Below are positions 1 to 9,732 of a stretch of 50,815 nt of DNA, one piece after another. The stretch's first letter is position 1. Every line of letters starts with the position of its first letter. Source of the DNA: Fidelibacterota bacterium SCGC AAA003-L08. GTDB taxonomy: Bacteria > Fidelibacterota > Marinisomatia > SCGC-AAA003-L08 > D37C17. Location of the stretch: positions 1 through 50,815 of the forward strand of contig ASPJ01000005.1 of NCBI GenBank assembly GCA_000405805.1, written 5' to 3'. Below the pieces are notes generated by a model, which worked only from the letters and a program-made list of their open reading frames with translations, was not told the DNA's origin and did not search any database. A program made the translations under genes and the position numbers.

Positions 1-2
1 TT

Positions 3-632
3 ACTTCTACATCTATACCATTTATTGCTGATGGATATTTGAATTTAGGTATATTCTATTACTTATTAATTATTTTCGTAGTGTCAGGGACATCTAATGC
101 TGTTAATCTAACAGATGGGTTGGATGGATTGGCAACAGGACTTTCTGCAATATGCATGTTAGTTTTTGGAGGAATTGCTTATATATCTTCTCGAGGATCA
201 TGGAGTGATTACTTGAATATCATCCATATCCATGATGCTGGAGAACTATTTATTTTTTGTATGGCTGGGGTAGGAGCTTGTATTGGTTTTTTATGGTACA
301 ATGCTCATCCAGCCTCTGTTTTCATGGGTGATACGGGCTCTTTATCATTAGGTGCTGCAATAGGAACATTATCTATATTATTAAAAAAAGAAATTCTATT
401 GATAATTATTGGAGGTGTCTTTGTAATAGAGACTATCTCTGTTATTATTCAAGTTCTATATTTTAAATATACAAGAAGTAAAACTGGGAAAGGAGAAAAA
501 TTCTTTAAAATGGCTCCTCTTCACCATCACTACGAATTAAGTGGTTGGCCTGAGAATGTAGTCGTTGTTAGATTTTGGATTATAGGTATTCTTCTTGCCT
601 TAATATCATTAACAACATTCAAAATACAATGA
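3..632 (+). CDS. mraY: MraY, phospho-MurNAc-pentapeptide transferase (5' end outside window)
   Basis: Integral membrane enzyme that transfers phospho-MurNAc-pentapeptide from UDP to undecaprenyl phosphate to make lipid I. The frame is open from base 3, so about 209 C-terminal residues of a usual 360 are present. Visible signatures are NLTDGLDGLATG, FMGDTGSLSLG and the HHH loop PLHHHYELSGW, all conserved catalytic or metal-binding segments of MraY. Several hydrophobic spans fit membrane helices. The stop overlaps the murD start (ATGA), as expected in a dcw cluster. A TTG at 39 is only an internal codon, not the real start. Confidence 0.97.
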   Translation, partial: TSTSIPFIADGYLNLGIFYYLLIIFVVSGTSNAVNLTDGLDGLATGLSAICMLVFGGIAYISSRGSWSDYLNIIHIHDAGELFIFCMAGVGACIGFLWYNAHPASVFMGDTGSLSLGAAIGTLSILLKKEILLIIIGGVFVIETISVIIQVLYFKYTRSKTGKGEKFFKMAPLHHHYELSGWPENVVVVRFWIIGILLALISLTTFKIQ

Positions 633-1996
633 TAAATCTAAATGATATAAATACAATTAATTGGAAAAATCAAAAAGTTTCTATTCTAGGTGCTGGAATT
701 ACTGGTGTCGGTGCTGCAAAACTAGCTCAACATCTGAAAATAAATGTTCTTTTAAGTGATATTAAAAATACAACTATAGATATTAATAAAACAGATAACT
801 TTAATTATGAATTATCTGGGCATAGTGATGAAGTATTAAAATCTGATCTCGTGATAAAAAGTCCTGGAATTCCAAATGAAATAGATATACTTCAACGTTG
901 TATTAAGAAAAAAATTCCTATAGTTAGTGAGATTGAATTTGCTAGTTGGTTTTCTCATTGCAATATCATTGCAATAACAGGTTCTAATGGAAAAACAACC
1001 ACAGTTAATTTAGCATATAATATATTTAAAAATGCTGGAATAGATGTGCTCCTTGGAGGAAATATAGGGAAAGCTTATTCAGATAATGTATTAGATGAAT
1101 TAAAAAATAATAGGAAAGTTCTTCATGTATTAGAAATAAGTAGCTATCAAGCAGAACATTTAGTCCATTTCAACCCTATTATAAGCTGTATATTAAATAT
1201 ATCTGAAGATCATATGGACCGCTATAATGATATTAATGAATATATTGATGCTAAATTAAATATATCAAAAAATTTATCTGCAAAAACAAAATTAGTATAT
1301 AATACTGATGATTATTATCTTAATAAAAGACTAACTGCTAATAAATCTAATATTCCATTTTCAATGGTAAAAAATAATAATTTAAAAATTCAATATAAGG
1401 ATGGGAGAATCTGTTTTTCTAATGGGAATTATTTGTCTTTATCAAGAATCTCTTTATTTGGATTACATAATATTTATAATATTTTAGCGGCTTCGACCAT
1501 TGCTCAATTATATGGAATTGAGTCTTTGGAAATTATAGATGCTCTAGAGAAATTTCGGTCACTTCCCCACCGAATTGAATTAGTAACTAAACTAAATGGA
1601 GTTACATGCATAAATGATTCAAAATCTACTAATATAGCATCTGCAATAGCTGCTATAAATTGTTTTGAAAATATAAACTTAATAATTGGAGGTGAATCTA
1701 AGGGGCCTATAAATGTTAATAAATTGATTGAAAAAATAATTCGACATATTAATGTAAAAAATATTATTATTTATGGTGACGTTATTCTGGAATTAAAAAT
1801 TGCTCTTACTCATGAAACTAATATTTATTATTGTAATAAATTTAAAGATGCTGTTAATACTTCAATTAAAATATCAACTATAAATGATTGTATTTTGCTA
1901 TCACCTGCTTTCTCTAGTTTTGATCAATTCAAAAATTATAAAGAACGAGGAAATGCATTTATTGATATAATAAGGGATTCTGAAAATGCTGAATAA
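629..1996 (+). CDS. murD: MurD, UDP-MurNAc-L-alanine:D-glutamate ligase
   Basis: Cytoplasmic Mur ligase that adds D-glutamate to UDP-MurNAc-L-Ala using ATP. An N-terminal Rossmann-like motif (LGAGITGVGAAKLA) is followed by the ATP-binding loop ITGSNGKTTT near residue 115, the LEISSYQ segment, NISEDHMDR and the C-terminal INDSKSTN and LSPAFSSFDQF motifs. At 455 residues it has the usual length. I chose the ATG at 629 because it forms an ATGA overlap with mraY; an upstream ATG at 575 in the same frame would run back inside mraY. It overlaps the next gene by 11 bases. Confidence 0.97.
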   Translation: MINLNDINTINWKNQKVSILGAGITGVGAAKLAQHLKINVLLSDIKNTTIDINKTDNFNYELSGHSDEVLKSDLVIKSPGIPNEIDILQRCIKKKIPIVSEIEFASWFSHCNIIAITGSNGKTTTVNLAYNIFKNAGIDVLLGGNIGKAYSDNVLDELKNNRKVLHVLEISSYQAEHLVHFNPIISCILNISEDHMDRYNDINEYIDAKLNISKNLSAKTKLVYNTDDYYLNKRLTANKSNIPFSMVKNNNLKIQYKDGRICFSNGNYLSLSRISLFGLHNIYNILAASTIAQLYGIESLEIIDALEKFRSLPHRIELVTKLNGVTCINDSKSTNIASAIAAINCFENINLIIGGESKGPINVNKLIEKIIRHINVKNIIIYGDVILELKIALTHETNIYYCNKFKDAVNTSIKISTINDCILLSPAFSSFDQFKNYKERGNAFIDIIRDSENAE

Positions 1997-3107
1997 AAAT
2001 CTACCAATAGATAAATTATTTTTATTTGCAATTATTCAGCTTATTGCATATGGAAGCCTGATGATGTATAGCGCAAGCAGTCATATTGCTGAACAAAATT
2101 TTGGTAATCATTTATACTATTTACTTAAACATGTTAAATGGATAGTAATAGGAATTTTACTATATCAATTAGTAAGCAGATTGAGATATAGACAAATAAA
2201 AACAATTATTCCTGTTATTGTATTATTTACATGGATTATAATTCTTTCAGCATTTTATTTAAATCCAGGAAATAGACCTAGTAGATGGCTTATTATAAAT
2301 GGAACAAATTGGATGACCACATCTGACTTAGCTAGAATTATGTTGATAATTTATACCGCGTATTTTATAGACAAATATCCTGATCATTTAAAAAATATGA
2401 AATTTATGATTATCAAATTTACTCCCATTCCATTAATTACATTATTATTAATATTAAAACAGCCTGATTTAAGCTCTACTATAATAATAGGATTGATAAT
2501 TTTATGTATGCTAATCATATCCAAAGTATCTTATAGATATTTAGGAATACTGCTTCTATTAGCAGCTATTCTTTTATCATATAAAATTTCAACAAATAAT
2601 TATATGTATGAAAGACTAGTTACATGGACTCAGGACTTTAATTCTGATTCTCCTAAAATTACAGATAATCAACAGAGAAAAGCATTGATGGCTCTAGGTA
2701 GTGGTGGTGCTTTTGGTAAAGGATTAGGCAATAGCGAATTAAAAAGCGGGTATTTGCCTGCTGCTCATACAGATTATATCCTACCTATAATTGGAGAGGA
2801 ATATGGTTTTTTTGGTATCGCTTACGTATTTCTAATATTTATGTTAATATTCCATATGGGGATACAAACTATAAAAATAGCTCCTGATAGGTTTAGTCTA
2901 TTTCTATCTTTAGGAGTAATAGTAAATATTATATTCTATTTTCTAATCAATGTTGCCTATGTCATTGGATATGCCCCAAATACAGGTTTGTCTTTACCAT
3001 TTATAAGCTACGGGGGGTCTAATACAATCTTTACATTGATAGGGATTGGATTGTTAATCAATATTTCTAGAGATTCTTTAAAACTAAAAAATACAAAAAT
3101 CGCATGA
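1986..3107 (+). CDS. ftsW: FtsW, septal peptidoglycan glycosyltransferase (SEDS family)
   Basis: SEDS-family membrane glycosyltransferase of the divisome that polymerises lipid II together with a class B PBP. The 373-residue protein has about ten hydrophobic helices. Recognisable SEDS motifs are YLPAAHTDYILPIIGEEYG in the large extracytoplasmic loop and SLPFISYGGSN near the C-terminus. RodA and SpoVE are paralogs with the same fold; the position between murD and murG makes FtsW the best name. It overlaps murD by 11 bases and murG by 4. Confidence 0.95.
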   Translation: MLNKNLPIDKLFLFAIIQLIAYGSLMMYSASSHIAEQNFGNHLYYLLKHVKWIVIGILLYQLVSRLRYRQIKTIIPVIVLFTWIIILSAFYLNPGNRPSRWLIINGTNWMTTSDLARIMLIIYTAYFIDKYPDHLKNMKFMIIKFTPIPLITLLLILKQPDLSSTIIIGLIILCMLIISKVSYRYLGILLLLAAILLSYKISTNNYMYERLVTWTQDFNSDSPKITDNQQRKALMALGSGGAFGKGLGNSELKSGYLPAAHTDYILPIIGEEYGFFGIAYVFLIFMLIFHMGIQTIKIAPDRFSLFLSLGVIVNIIFYFLINVAYVIGYAPNTGLSLPFISYGGSNTIFTLIGIGLLINISRDSLKLKNTKIA

Positions 3108-4205
3108 TTATCAAAGGAATAAACATATTAATTGCTGGAGGAGGAACTGGTGGACACCTATTCCCTGCATTCGCTATTGGAAAACGCTTAGAGAAAGAAG
3201 GTGCTAATGTATTTTATATTGGGTCAATGCATGGTATTGAAAAAAATTATAAAGAAGAATTAAAAGATAAACTATATCTGCTTAATATTAAAGGTATTAA
3301 TAGAAACATATCACTTAAATCACTATTAAACAACCTTATGTTCCCTTTTAGGTTTGTTATTTCATATATAAAATCAATTATAATAATAAGAAAGATAAAA
3401 CCTAAGATTATTATTGGTACAGGAGGTTATAGCTCTGGACTTCCATTATTAGTAGGGATATTGTTTAATATAAAATCTATTATTCATGAGCAGAATTCTT
3501 ATCCAGGAATCACAACTCGATTCTTATCAAAAAAAGTAAACCAAGTCTTTATCTCGTATAATAATATTAAAGATAATATCGTAGGTTCAAATTATTTATT
3601 TACAGGGAACCCTGTTAGGGATAACTTAATTAAGATTAGTAAGAATGATGCTTGTAATCAAATGAAAATTAACCCAGCTAAAAAAAACTATATTTATATT
3701 AGGTGGTAGTCAAGGGAGTATGCCTTTTAATTTGTTTTTTATAGATCACTATAAAGAACTAATAGATAAAGATATACAGATAATCTGGCAAACCGGAATT
3801 AATCAATTTTATGAAATTAATAATTTAATAAATCACTCTAATATAATAATAAAACCATTCATAAAAGATATACAGACTCCATATTCATGTTCAGACTTAG
3901 TAATTTCACGAGCTGGAGCAATGGCTATTGAAGAATTGAAGAAATTTAGCAAGGCTATGATATTAATACCATACCCAAATTCTGCAAATAATCATCAAAA
4001 ATTTAATGCATTAGAATTATCTGGTAATAATGCAGCTAAATTAATTGATCAAAAAAATATTCATACAGATTTACTTAATACTATATTTGAATTATTAAAT
4101 AATGATTCTGAAAGAAAAGAAATGGCTGAGAATGCAAATAAGCTCTACAACCCTGAATCTCTTAATTTAATAATAAAATCTATAAAGGAATGGGTTCATG
4201 TTTAG
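3104..4205 (+). pseudogene. murG: MurG, lipid II synthase, reading frame broken at an A8 run
   Basis: GT28 glycosyltransferase that adds GlcNAc to lipid I at the inner membrane face. The N-terminal half (3104-3709) has the GGGTGGHLFPAFAIG motif and the GTGGYSSG and HEQNSYPG segments, then stops shortly after a run of eight A at 3670-3677. Moving to the +1 frame just after that run gives IFILGGSQGS followed by the rest of MurG (to 4205), including RAGAMAIEEL and PYPNSANNHQKFNA. Nothing else is lost, and flanking overlaps with ftsW (ATGA) and murC (8 bases) are intact. The break may be a sequencing error, a recent mutation, or a site rescued by slippage on poly-A. An essential gene is unlikely to be truly dead. 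Confidence 0.9.
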
Positions 4206-5571
4206 AAAAACAAAGCATATTCACTTTATAGGCATTGGTGGAATCGGAATGAGTGGTATGGCTGAATTATTATTTAGATTAGGATATTATATATCTGGAT
4301 CAGATAATCAAATATCTGATAGAACTATACATTTATCTCAAATAGGAATTGATATATCAATAAAACATAATAAAAAAAATATTAAGAATTGTGATGTGGT
4401 AGTTTTCTCATCAGCCATTAATAATAATAATCAAGAAATAATAGAAGCTAAAAAAAAGAATATTCCGATAATTAGGCGAGCTGAGTTACTTGGGGAATTA
4501 CTTAAAGTTAAAAAAACAAGTATCGCAGTAAGTGGAACACATGGAAAAACGACAACATCTTCTATGCTTGGAATAATGCTTGCTGAAGCACAATTAGACC
4601 CTACACTTGTTATTGGAGGAATTGTTAATAAATTCAATACGAATGCTATATCGGGAAAAGGAGATATTATACTGGTTGAAGCAGATGAATTTGATAGAAC
4701 TTTCCTATCTCTCCAACCAACCTTATCAATTATTAATAATTTAGATTTAGAGCATCTTGATTGCTATGAAAATTTAAAAGACCTTCAATCTGCATTTATC
4801 CAATTTGCAAATTCAGTTCCATTTTATGGGCTAGTATCATTATGTATTGATTCAAAAAATATAAGAGATATAATTAAACACATTAAAAGACCAATCACTA
4901 CGTTTGGTACCAATAAGAATGCATCTGTTAAAGCAACTGATATTAAATACGATAAATTAAATACTAGATTTAAATTATATTATAATAACAAATACCTTTC
5001 TACCATTCAAATAAATACTCCAGGTAAACATAATGTATTAAATGCTTTAGCTGCTATATCAATTGCTTTGGAATTAAATATTGAAATTAAACTAATAAAA
5101 AAAGTTTTGAAAAATTATTTAGGGGTTAGGAGACGATTTGAATTAAAATATGAAACATCCTCTGGAATTAAAATTATAGATGATTATGCTCATCATCCCG
5201 CTGAGGTAAGTGCTACAATCAATGCTGTAAAAACTGGTTGGAACAATAGAGTAATCTCTATATTTCAACCACATTTATTTACTAGGACACGCGATTTTTA
5301 TAAAGATTTTGCTAAATCTTTAAGTAAATCAGATATTGTCATTATTAATGATATTTACCCTGCAAGAGAAAAACCTATTAAAAATATAGATAGCCGCATT
5401 ATTGTTAATGAACTTATAAATAATAATCATAAAAACATTTATTATATCCCTGACCCTTTAAGTTTACCCGTATTTATAAAAAAAATAGTTTTGCCTAAGG
5501 ATATTATTTTAATTATGGGTGCTGGAAATATATGGCGTATTTGTGAAAATATTTACAAAGAGATTAAATGA
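4198..5571 (+). CDS. murC: MurC, UDP-MurNAc:L-alanine ligase
   Basis: Cytoplasmic Mur ligase that attaches L-alanine to UDP-MurNAc, the first peptide-adding step. The 457-residue protein starts with the nucleotide-sugar binding motif GIGGIGMSGMAELL, carries the ATP loop SGTHGKTTTSSM near residue 115, then VEADEFDRTF, LDLEHLDCY, GKHNVLNALAA, GVRRRFE and the C-terminal DDYAHHPAEV and FQPHLFTRT segments typical of MurC. Its start overlaps the murG end by 8 bases and its stop overlaps murB by 4, so the genes are probably translationally coupled. Confidence 0.97.
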   Translation: MFRKTKHIHFIGIGGIGMSGMAELLFRLGYYISGSDNQISDRTIHLSQIGIDISIKHNKKNIKNCDVVVFSSAINNNNQEIIEAKKKNIPIIRRAELLGELLKVKKTSIAVSGTHGKTTTSSMLGIMLAEAQLDPTLVIGGIVNKFNTNAISGKGDIILVEADEFDRTFLSLQPTLSIINNLDLEHLDCYENLKDLQSAFIQFANSVPFYGLVSLCIDSKNIRDIIKHIKRPITTFGTNKNASVKATDIKYDKLNTRFKLYYNNKYLSTIQINTPGKHNVLNALAAISIALELNIEIKLIKKVLKNYLGVRRRFELKYETSSGIKIIDDYAHHPAEVSATINAVKTGWNNRVISIFQPHLFTRTRDFYKDFAKSLSKSDIVIINDIYPAREKPIKNIDSRIIVNELINNNHKNIYYIPDPLSLPVFIKKIVLPKDIILIMGAGNIWRICENIYKEIK

Positions 5572-6485
5572 TTAAAATAGATATCCAAAATATTAAATCA
5601 ATAACTACGGGGCTATTGCTTGAAAATGAACCTATGATTAATCATACTACATTTGGAGTTGGTGGATTAGCAGACTGCTATTTTATGCCTTCTGATATAA
5701 TAGAATTAAAAGAGGTATTGAAATATACCTATGCAAATAATATAAGAACATTCTTTATAGGGAGTGGTTCTAATGTGCTCGTAAGTGATAATGGATATGA
5801 TGGCATCATTATATCATTGAAAAAAACATTTAAAAATTTAGAAATTTTAGATAATGGAACTATTACTTCTGATTCAGGAGTTATGTTAGGAAGCATGGTT
5901 AAAAAAGCAACTAAAAAAGGAATAGAAGGGATGGAAAGTTTAATTGGTGTTCCAGGTACTGTTGGGGGCGCTTTATATATGAATGCTGGTGCATATAAAC
6001 ACGAAATATCAAACTATTTTCATTCTGCTTTACTATTGGATAAAACTGGAATAGAAAAAATTTATAAAAAAAAAGATGTAAAATTTGATTATAGAAATTC
6101 ATCTTTCCCTGAAGATGAAATATTAATTAAAGCAATATTCCAGTATAAAAAGGGAGATATTGAAACAATATCAAAAAATAAAAAGGAAGCTTCAAATAAA
6201 AGAAAAATGTCTCAACCTCTAAAATATAGATCTGCAGGGAGCATATTTAAAAATCCTAATAAAAAATTTCCAGCAGGATATTTAATTGATCAGTCAGGTC
6301 TAAAAGGATTCCGAATTGGAGATGCTGAGATATCTACAAAACACGCAAATTTTATAATTAATAGAGGAAAAGCTAAATCAAAGGATATAATTAAACTTAT
6401 AAATATCGCAAAAAATGAAGTTTTTAAAAAATTTAAAATTGAATTGAAACTAGAAATAAAACTGCTAGGATTTGAATATGATTGA
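5568..6485 (+). CDS. murB: MurB, UDP-N-acetylenolpyruvoylglucosamine reductase
   Basis: FAD-dependent reductase that converts enolpyruvyl-UDP-GlcNAc to UDP-MurNAc. The 305-residue protein has the FAD-binding segments GSGSNVLVSDNGYDG and GVPGTVGGALYMNAGAY, the YRNSSFP segment, and the active-site region SAGSIFKNP followed by AGYLIDQSGLKG and ISTKHANFIIN. The compact form fits type II MurB enzymes of Gram-positive type rather than the longer E. coli form; that subtype call is from memory. It overlaps murC by 4 bases. Confidence 0.96.
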   Translation: MIKIDIQNIKSITTGLLLENEPMINHTTFGVGGLADCYFMPSDIIELKEVLKYTYANNIRTFFIGSGSNVLVSDNGYDGIIISLKKTFKNLEILDNGTITSDSGVMLGSMVKKATKKGIEGMESLIGVPGTVGGALYMNAGAYKHEISNYFHSALLLDKTGIEKIYKKKDVKFDYRNSSFPEDEILIKAIFQYKKGDIETISKNKKEASNKRKMSQPLKYRSAGSIFKNPNKKFPAGYLIDQSGLKGFRIGDAEISTKHANFIINRGKAKSKDIIKLINIAKNEVFKKFKIELKLEIKLLGFEYD

Positions 6486-7233
6486 TATGAAAAAGATAGA
6501 AAATAGTTTTAAAATCTTTAAATCAATTTTAGTGAAAATTGGATTCTTTATTATTATATTATTTCTAGTAGTATCAATTTATGATTATAGTAAAGATAAT
6601 AATTTATTTATCGTTCAAGATATAATTATTGAAGGTGCTAATTATTTAAATGCTGATGATATTAAAAATTTAGTTTCTAAATATGATGGAAAATCAATAT
6701 TCCAATATGATATAAGAAGTATTAAGAAGACCATCGAAAAAAAATCATTTGTTAAAACTGCTAAAATAAAAATAAAAGATTTCAGGAAATTACATGTGGA
6801 AATTGTAGAAAGAGATCCTATCGCCTTAATCATATATGATAATAAGCAAAATTTTATTGATATTGAAAATACTCATATCCCTATAAATACAAAATCCTTA
6901 AATAATTTTCCAGTACCTATAATCAATATCCAGAAAAGTGATTTTGCTCATAACCAAAAAAATACAGCCACTTCTTTAATCAATTATATATTAACTAATT
7001 ATAGAGAAATGTATGATAATATTAGTGAAATATCTATTTCTCCATCACTAATCACAATAATAACAGACCAAAAAACAAAAATATTTATTGATCCTAATGT
7101 AGCTTTAAGTAGTATTGATAAATTGAGAGAATTTGAAAACTCAATTAAAAAATTTAAAAATATTGATGACCATCAATATATTAATCTACTATATGAAAAA
7201 CAAGTAGTTGTTAAAGAAAGAAACTATTTTTAA
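6478..7233 (+). CDS. ftsQ: FtsQ/DivIB-like cell division protein
   Basis: Bitopic divisome protein linking early and late division proteins. After a short cytoplasmic tail there is one membrane helix (about residues 20-38), then a POTRA-type segment beginning near the IVQDIIIEGANYLNADDI stretch and a beta domain with the VEIVERDPIALI motif common in FtsQ. Length (251 residues) is normal. I chose the ATG at 6478 because AGGA lies 7 bases upstream; a TTG two codons earlier and an ATG at 6487 are alternatives. It overlaps murB by 8 bases and lies 2 bases before ftsA. Confidence 0.88.
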   Translation: MIDMKKIENSFKIFKSILVKIGFFIIILFLVVSIYDYSKDNNLFIVQDIIIEGANYLNADDIKNLVSKYDGKSIFQYDIRSIKKTIEKKSFVKTAKIKIKDFRKLHVEIVERDPIALIIYDNKQNFIDIENTHIPINTKSLNNFPVPIINIQKSDFAHNQKNTATSLINYILTNYREMYDNISEISISPSLITIITDQKTKIFIDPNVALSSIDKLREFENSIKKFKNIDDHQYINLLYEKQVVVKERNYF

Positions 7234-7235
7234 TT

Positions 7236-8486
7236 ATGAATAAACAAAAACAAATAATAAGTGGAATTGATATTGGAACTACTAAAATAGCCGTTATTAT
7301 AGCTGAGTATGATGGTGAAAATATAACCCTTCTAGGTCATGGAATAACACCTTCGAATGGGTTAGAAAAAGGAGAGGTTATTGATGTCCCTAGAACTAGA
7401 GATTCTATAAAAAAAGCTATTTCCCAAGCTGAGAAAAAAGCAGCTCATAATATAGAATCAGTTTTTATTGGGATAACAGGAGAGCATATTAATGGTCTTA
7501 ACTACTCTGGTGTTGTAATAATTGATGAAAGTAGTGGGTCAGAAATTGAAGAAGGCGATATTATTAAAGTTAGAGATAGAACGCGTTCAATAAGTCTCCC
7601 CTCAGAAAGAAAAATATTACATGTTTTAGATCAAGATTATAGAGTGGATGAAAGAATGAATATTAAGAACCCAAAGGGTCTCTATGGTAAAAGATTAGAG
7701 CTAAATGCCCACTTAGTAACTATTCTAAAGGATTCTGAAAAAAATCTTAGAAACTGTTTGAACGATAATATAGATATAGATAGTTTTGTATTAGAACCCT
7801 TAGCTTCTGCATATGCAGTGCTAAATAAACAGGAAAGAGAGCTCGGAACTGTATTGATCGATATTGGAGGAGGAACAACTGATATAATAATTTATAAGAA
7901 TAATGGTGTTCAGGATTCTGGTGCAATATCAATGGGGGGAAATATTATAACAAGAGATATTGCATTAGGTGTACAGCAAAAAACTGGTGAATGTTTAGAA
8001 AATAAAGAGCTAGAGACATTAAAACATGATTATGGATCTGCAAAAAAAGAATGTATTGATCAATCTCAGACAATTATTCTTAATATAGATAATAGAGAAA
8101 TAACTATAAATGAATATGATCTTGCTGATATCATTCAATCAAGAATGACTGAGATTTTCCAAGAAGTAAAAAGAAAAATTAGCAAAAGTAACATAAGTAA
8201 TAGTCCTTTTGGTATTGTGATTACTGGAGGAGGTTCTCAACTAAAAAATACAGAAATGCTTGCCCGCGAAATCTTTGAACAGAATGTAGTGATTGGTTAT
8301 CCTCGAAACATTTCTGGAACTGAAGATATAATACATAACCCTAGGTTCTCTACAGCAATTGGACTGATAAAATATGGTATAATATCGTCAAAAACTGAAG
8401 ATGATACTGATGGAAAAATCAGTATAAAATCCATATTGAAAAATTTATTCACACAATTAAAAAAATTATATAAAAAATGGTATTAA
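7236..8486 (+). CDS. ftsA: FtsA, actin-like cell division protein
   Basis: Actin-fold ATPase that tethers FtsZ to the membrane and recruits the divisome. The 416-residue protein has GIDIGTTKIAVIIAE (phosphate 1), the SHS2/1C insertion after it, VLIDIGGGTTDIIIY (phosphate 2) and ITGGGSQL (adenosine). The last residues, ILKNLFTQLKKLYKKWY, form a basic amphipathic helix that fits the membrane-targeting sequence. Unusually, no ftsZ follows: the next gene is convergent and only 7 bases away. Confidence 0.95.
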   Translation: MNKQKQIISGIDIGTTKIAVIIAEYDGENITLLGHGITPSNGLEKGEVIDVPRTRDSIKKAISQAEKKAAHNIESVFIGITGEHINGLNYSGVVIIDESSGSEIEEGDIIKVRDRTRSISLPSERKILHVLDQDYRVDERMNIKNPKGLYGKRLELNAHLVTILKDSEKNLRNCLNDNIDIDSFVLEPLASAYAVLNKQERELGTVLIDIGGGTTDIIIYKNNGVQDSGAISMGGNIITRDIALGVQQKTGECLENKELETLKHDYGSAKKECIDQSQTIILNIDNREITINEYDLADIIQSRMTEIFQEVKRKISKSNISNSPFGIVITGGGSQLKNTEMLAREIFEQNVVIGYPRNISGTEDIIHNPRFSTAIGLIKYGIISSKTEDDTDGKISIKSILKNLFTQLKKLYKKWY

Positions 8487-8493
8487 TAACACT

Positions 8494-9732
8494 TTAAAAC
8501 CTTAATATAGTTCTCATTATAGTTCCTCGTTCATTAGATTGAACTAACCATATTCTTCCCAAATGAATTTCTTGAATAATTCTTTTGGTTAAACTAAGAC
8601 CTAAGCCCCAACCTCTCCGTTTGGAACTAAATCCCGGTCTAAAGATATTGTTTCTATGTTTTCGAGGAATTCCACTTCCATTATCATGAATGTCAATAGA
8701 AATATAATTATCATAGTAAGAATCAATAATTATTAAAATCTCTCCATTATCATTATTTTTAATTGCATCTATAGAATTTTTAATTATATTTTGAAAAGCC
8801 CAATCAAGTAATGTATAATCACCTAATACAATTTTTTTTCCTAGATTATTTTCAATTTTTATTTTTATTGATTTTGGTGCTCTTGTTTTTATATAACTAG
8901 ATACTCCCTCTAATAGTTTCTCAATATTTATCTCTTTCATTTGAGGAATCGAGCCTATCTTAGAAAATCTATCAGATATCATAGATAATCTATCTATATC
9001 TTGACCAATATATTTGATTATTTTTTCTTTATCATCTCCCTCTTCAAGTAATTTCATCCATCCCATTAAAGAAGAAATTGGAGTGCCTAGTTGATGGGCT
9101 GTTTCTCTAGCCATCCCTGCATAAATTAAATTCTTTTCATCTTTGCGAATCAATTGAAAACCAGAGAAAGCTATTAATATGAAAAATATAAAAAATATAA
9201 TTTCTAAATATGGAAGCCATACTAACTTATCTATAATTTTAGGGTCACCATAGTGAAGATCATATATTTTCCTACTACTAGCAGGTATTTTTTTACCTAT
9301 TTTTAAACTATCAGAATCATATATATGATAATAAATACTTAATGGAGTATTGCGCTTATCCATTCTTATCTGCATATCAGTTATATCTTGGGAATGTAAA
9401 TATTTATTATAGTTAGGAGTATTTTGATTATAAGGAATATCAATATTAATAACTAACCTCTCTCCCTCATAATTCTCAAGTATTATTGGTACTTTTAATG
9501 AAGGCAACATGACATCATGCATAAAATCAAGTCCCTTTGAATCTAAATCTAATTTATCCGAGGTGCTAATTATATCCGTATATTTCTGAACTAAAAAAGT
9601 AGCTTGATTTGCAACTTCTTTTCGAAATGTTTTAATTGTCTGAATATTCAAATAGTATATAACAATGCTGATAACTATAAACAATGCTAAAAGAAGATAA
9701 TTAGTATTATATAAATTATTTTTTATTTTCAT
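8494..9732 (-). CDS. Membrane sensor histidine kinase
   Basis: Two-component sensor kinase of 412 residues. A first membrane helix at about residues 11-30 and a second near 172-192 enclose a periplasmic sensor region of about 140 residues that I do not recognise. The cytoplasmic part has the H-box ARETAHQLGTPISSLMGW, an N-box NIIKNSIDAI, the G1 box DNGSGIP and the G2 box GWGLGLSLTKRII. No receiver domain is fused and no response regulator is adjacent, so the partner is elsewhere; the PorX-like regulator at 42.6-44.2 kb is one candidate but nothing here proves the pairing. It overlaps the upstream gene by 17 bases. Confidence 0.92.
   Translation of the reverse strand: MKIKNNLYNTNYLLLALFIVISIVIYYLNIQTIKTFRKEVANQATFLVQKYTDIISTSDKLDLDSKGLDFMHDVMLPSLKVPIILENYEGERLVINIDIPYNQNTPNYNKYLHSQDITDMQIRMDKRNTPLSIYYHIYDSDSLKIGKKIPASSRKIYDLHYGDPKIIDKLVWLPYLEIIFFIFFILIAFSGFQLIRKDEKNLIYAGMARETAHQLGTPISSLMGWMKLLEEGDDKEKIIKYIGQDIDRLSMISDRFSKIGSIPQMKEINIEKLLEGVSSYIKTRAPKSIKIKIENNLGKKIVLGDYTLLDWAFQNIIKNSIDAIKNNDNGEILIIIDSYYDNYISIDIHDNGSGIPRKHRNNIFRPGFSSKRRGWGLGLSLTKRIIQEIHLGRIWLVQSNERGTIMRTILRF

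Noticed and set aside
3670..3677. Programmed +1 frameshifting in murG as a firm call
   Set aside because: There is no slow codon or stop at the shift point as in prfB, and the frame can be restored simply by a run-length change, so error or transcript slippage is preferred.
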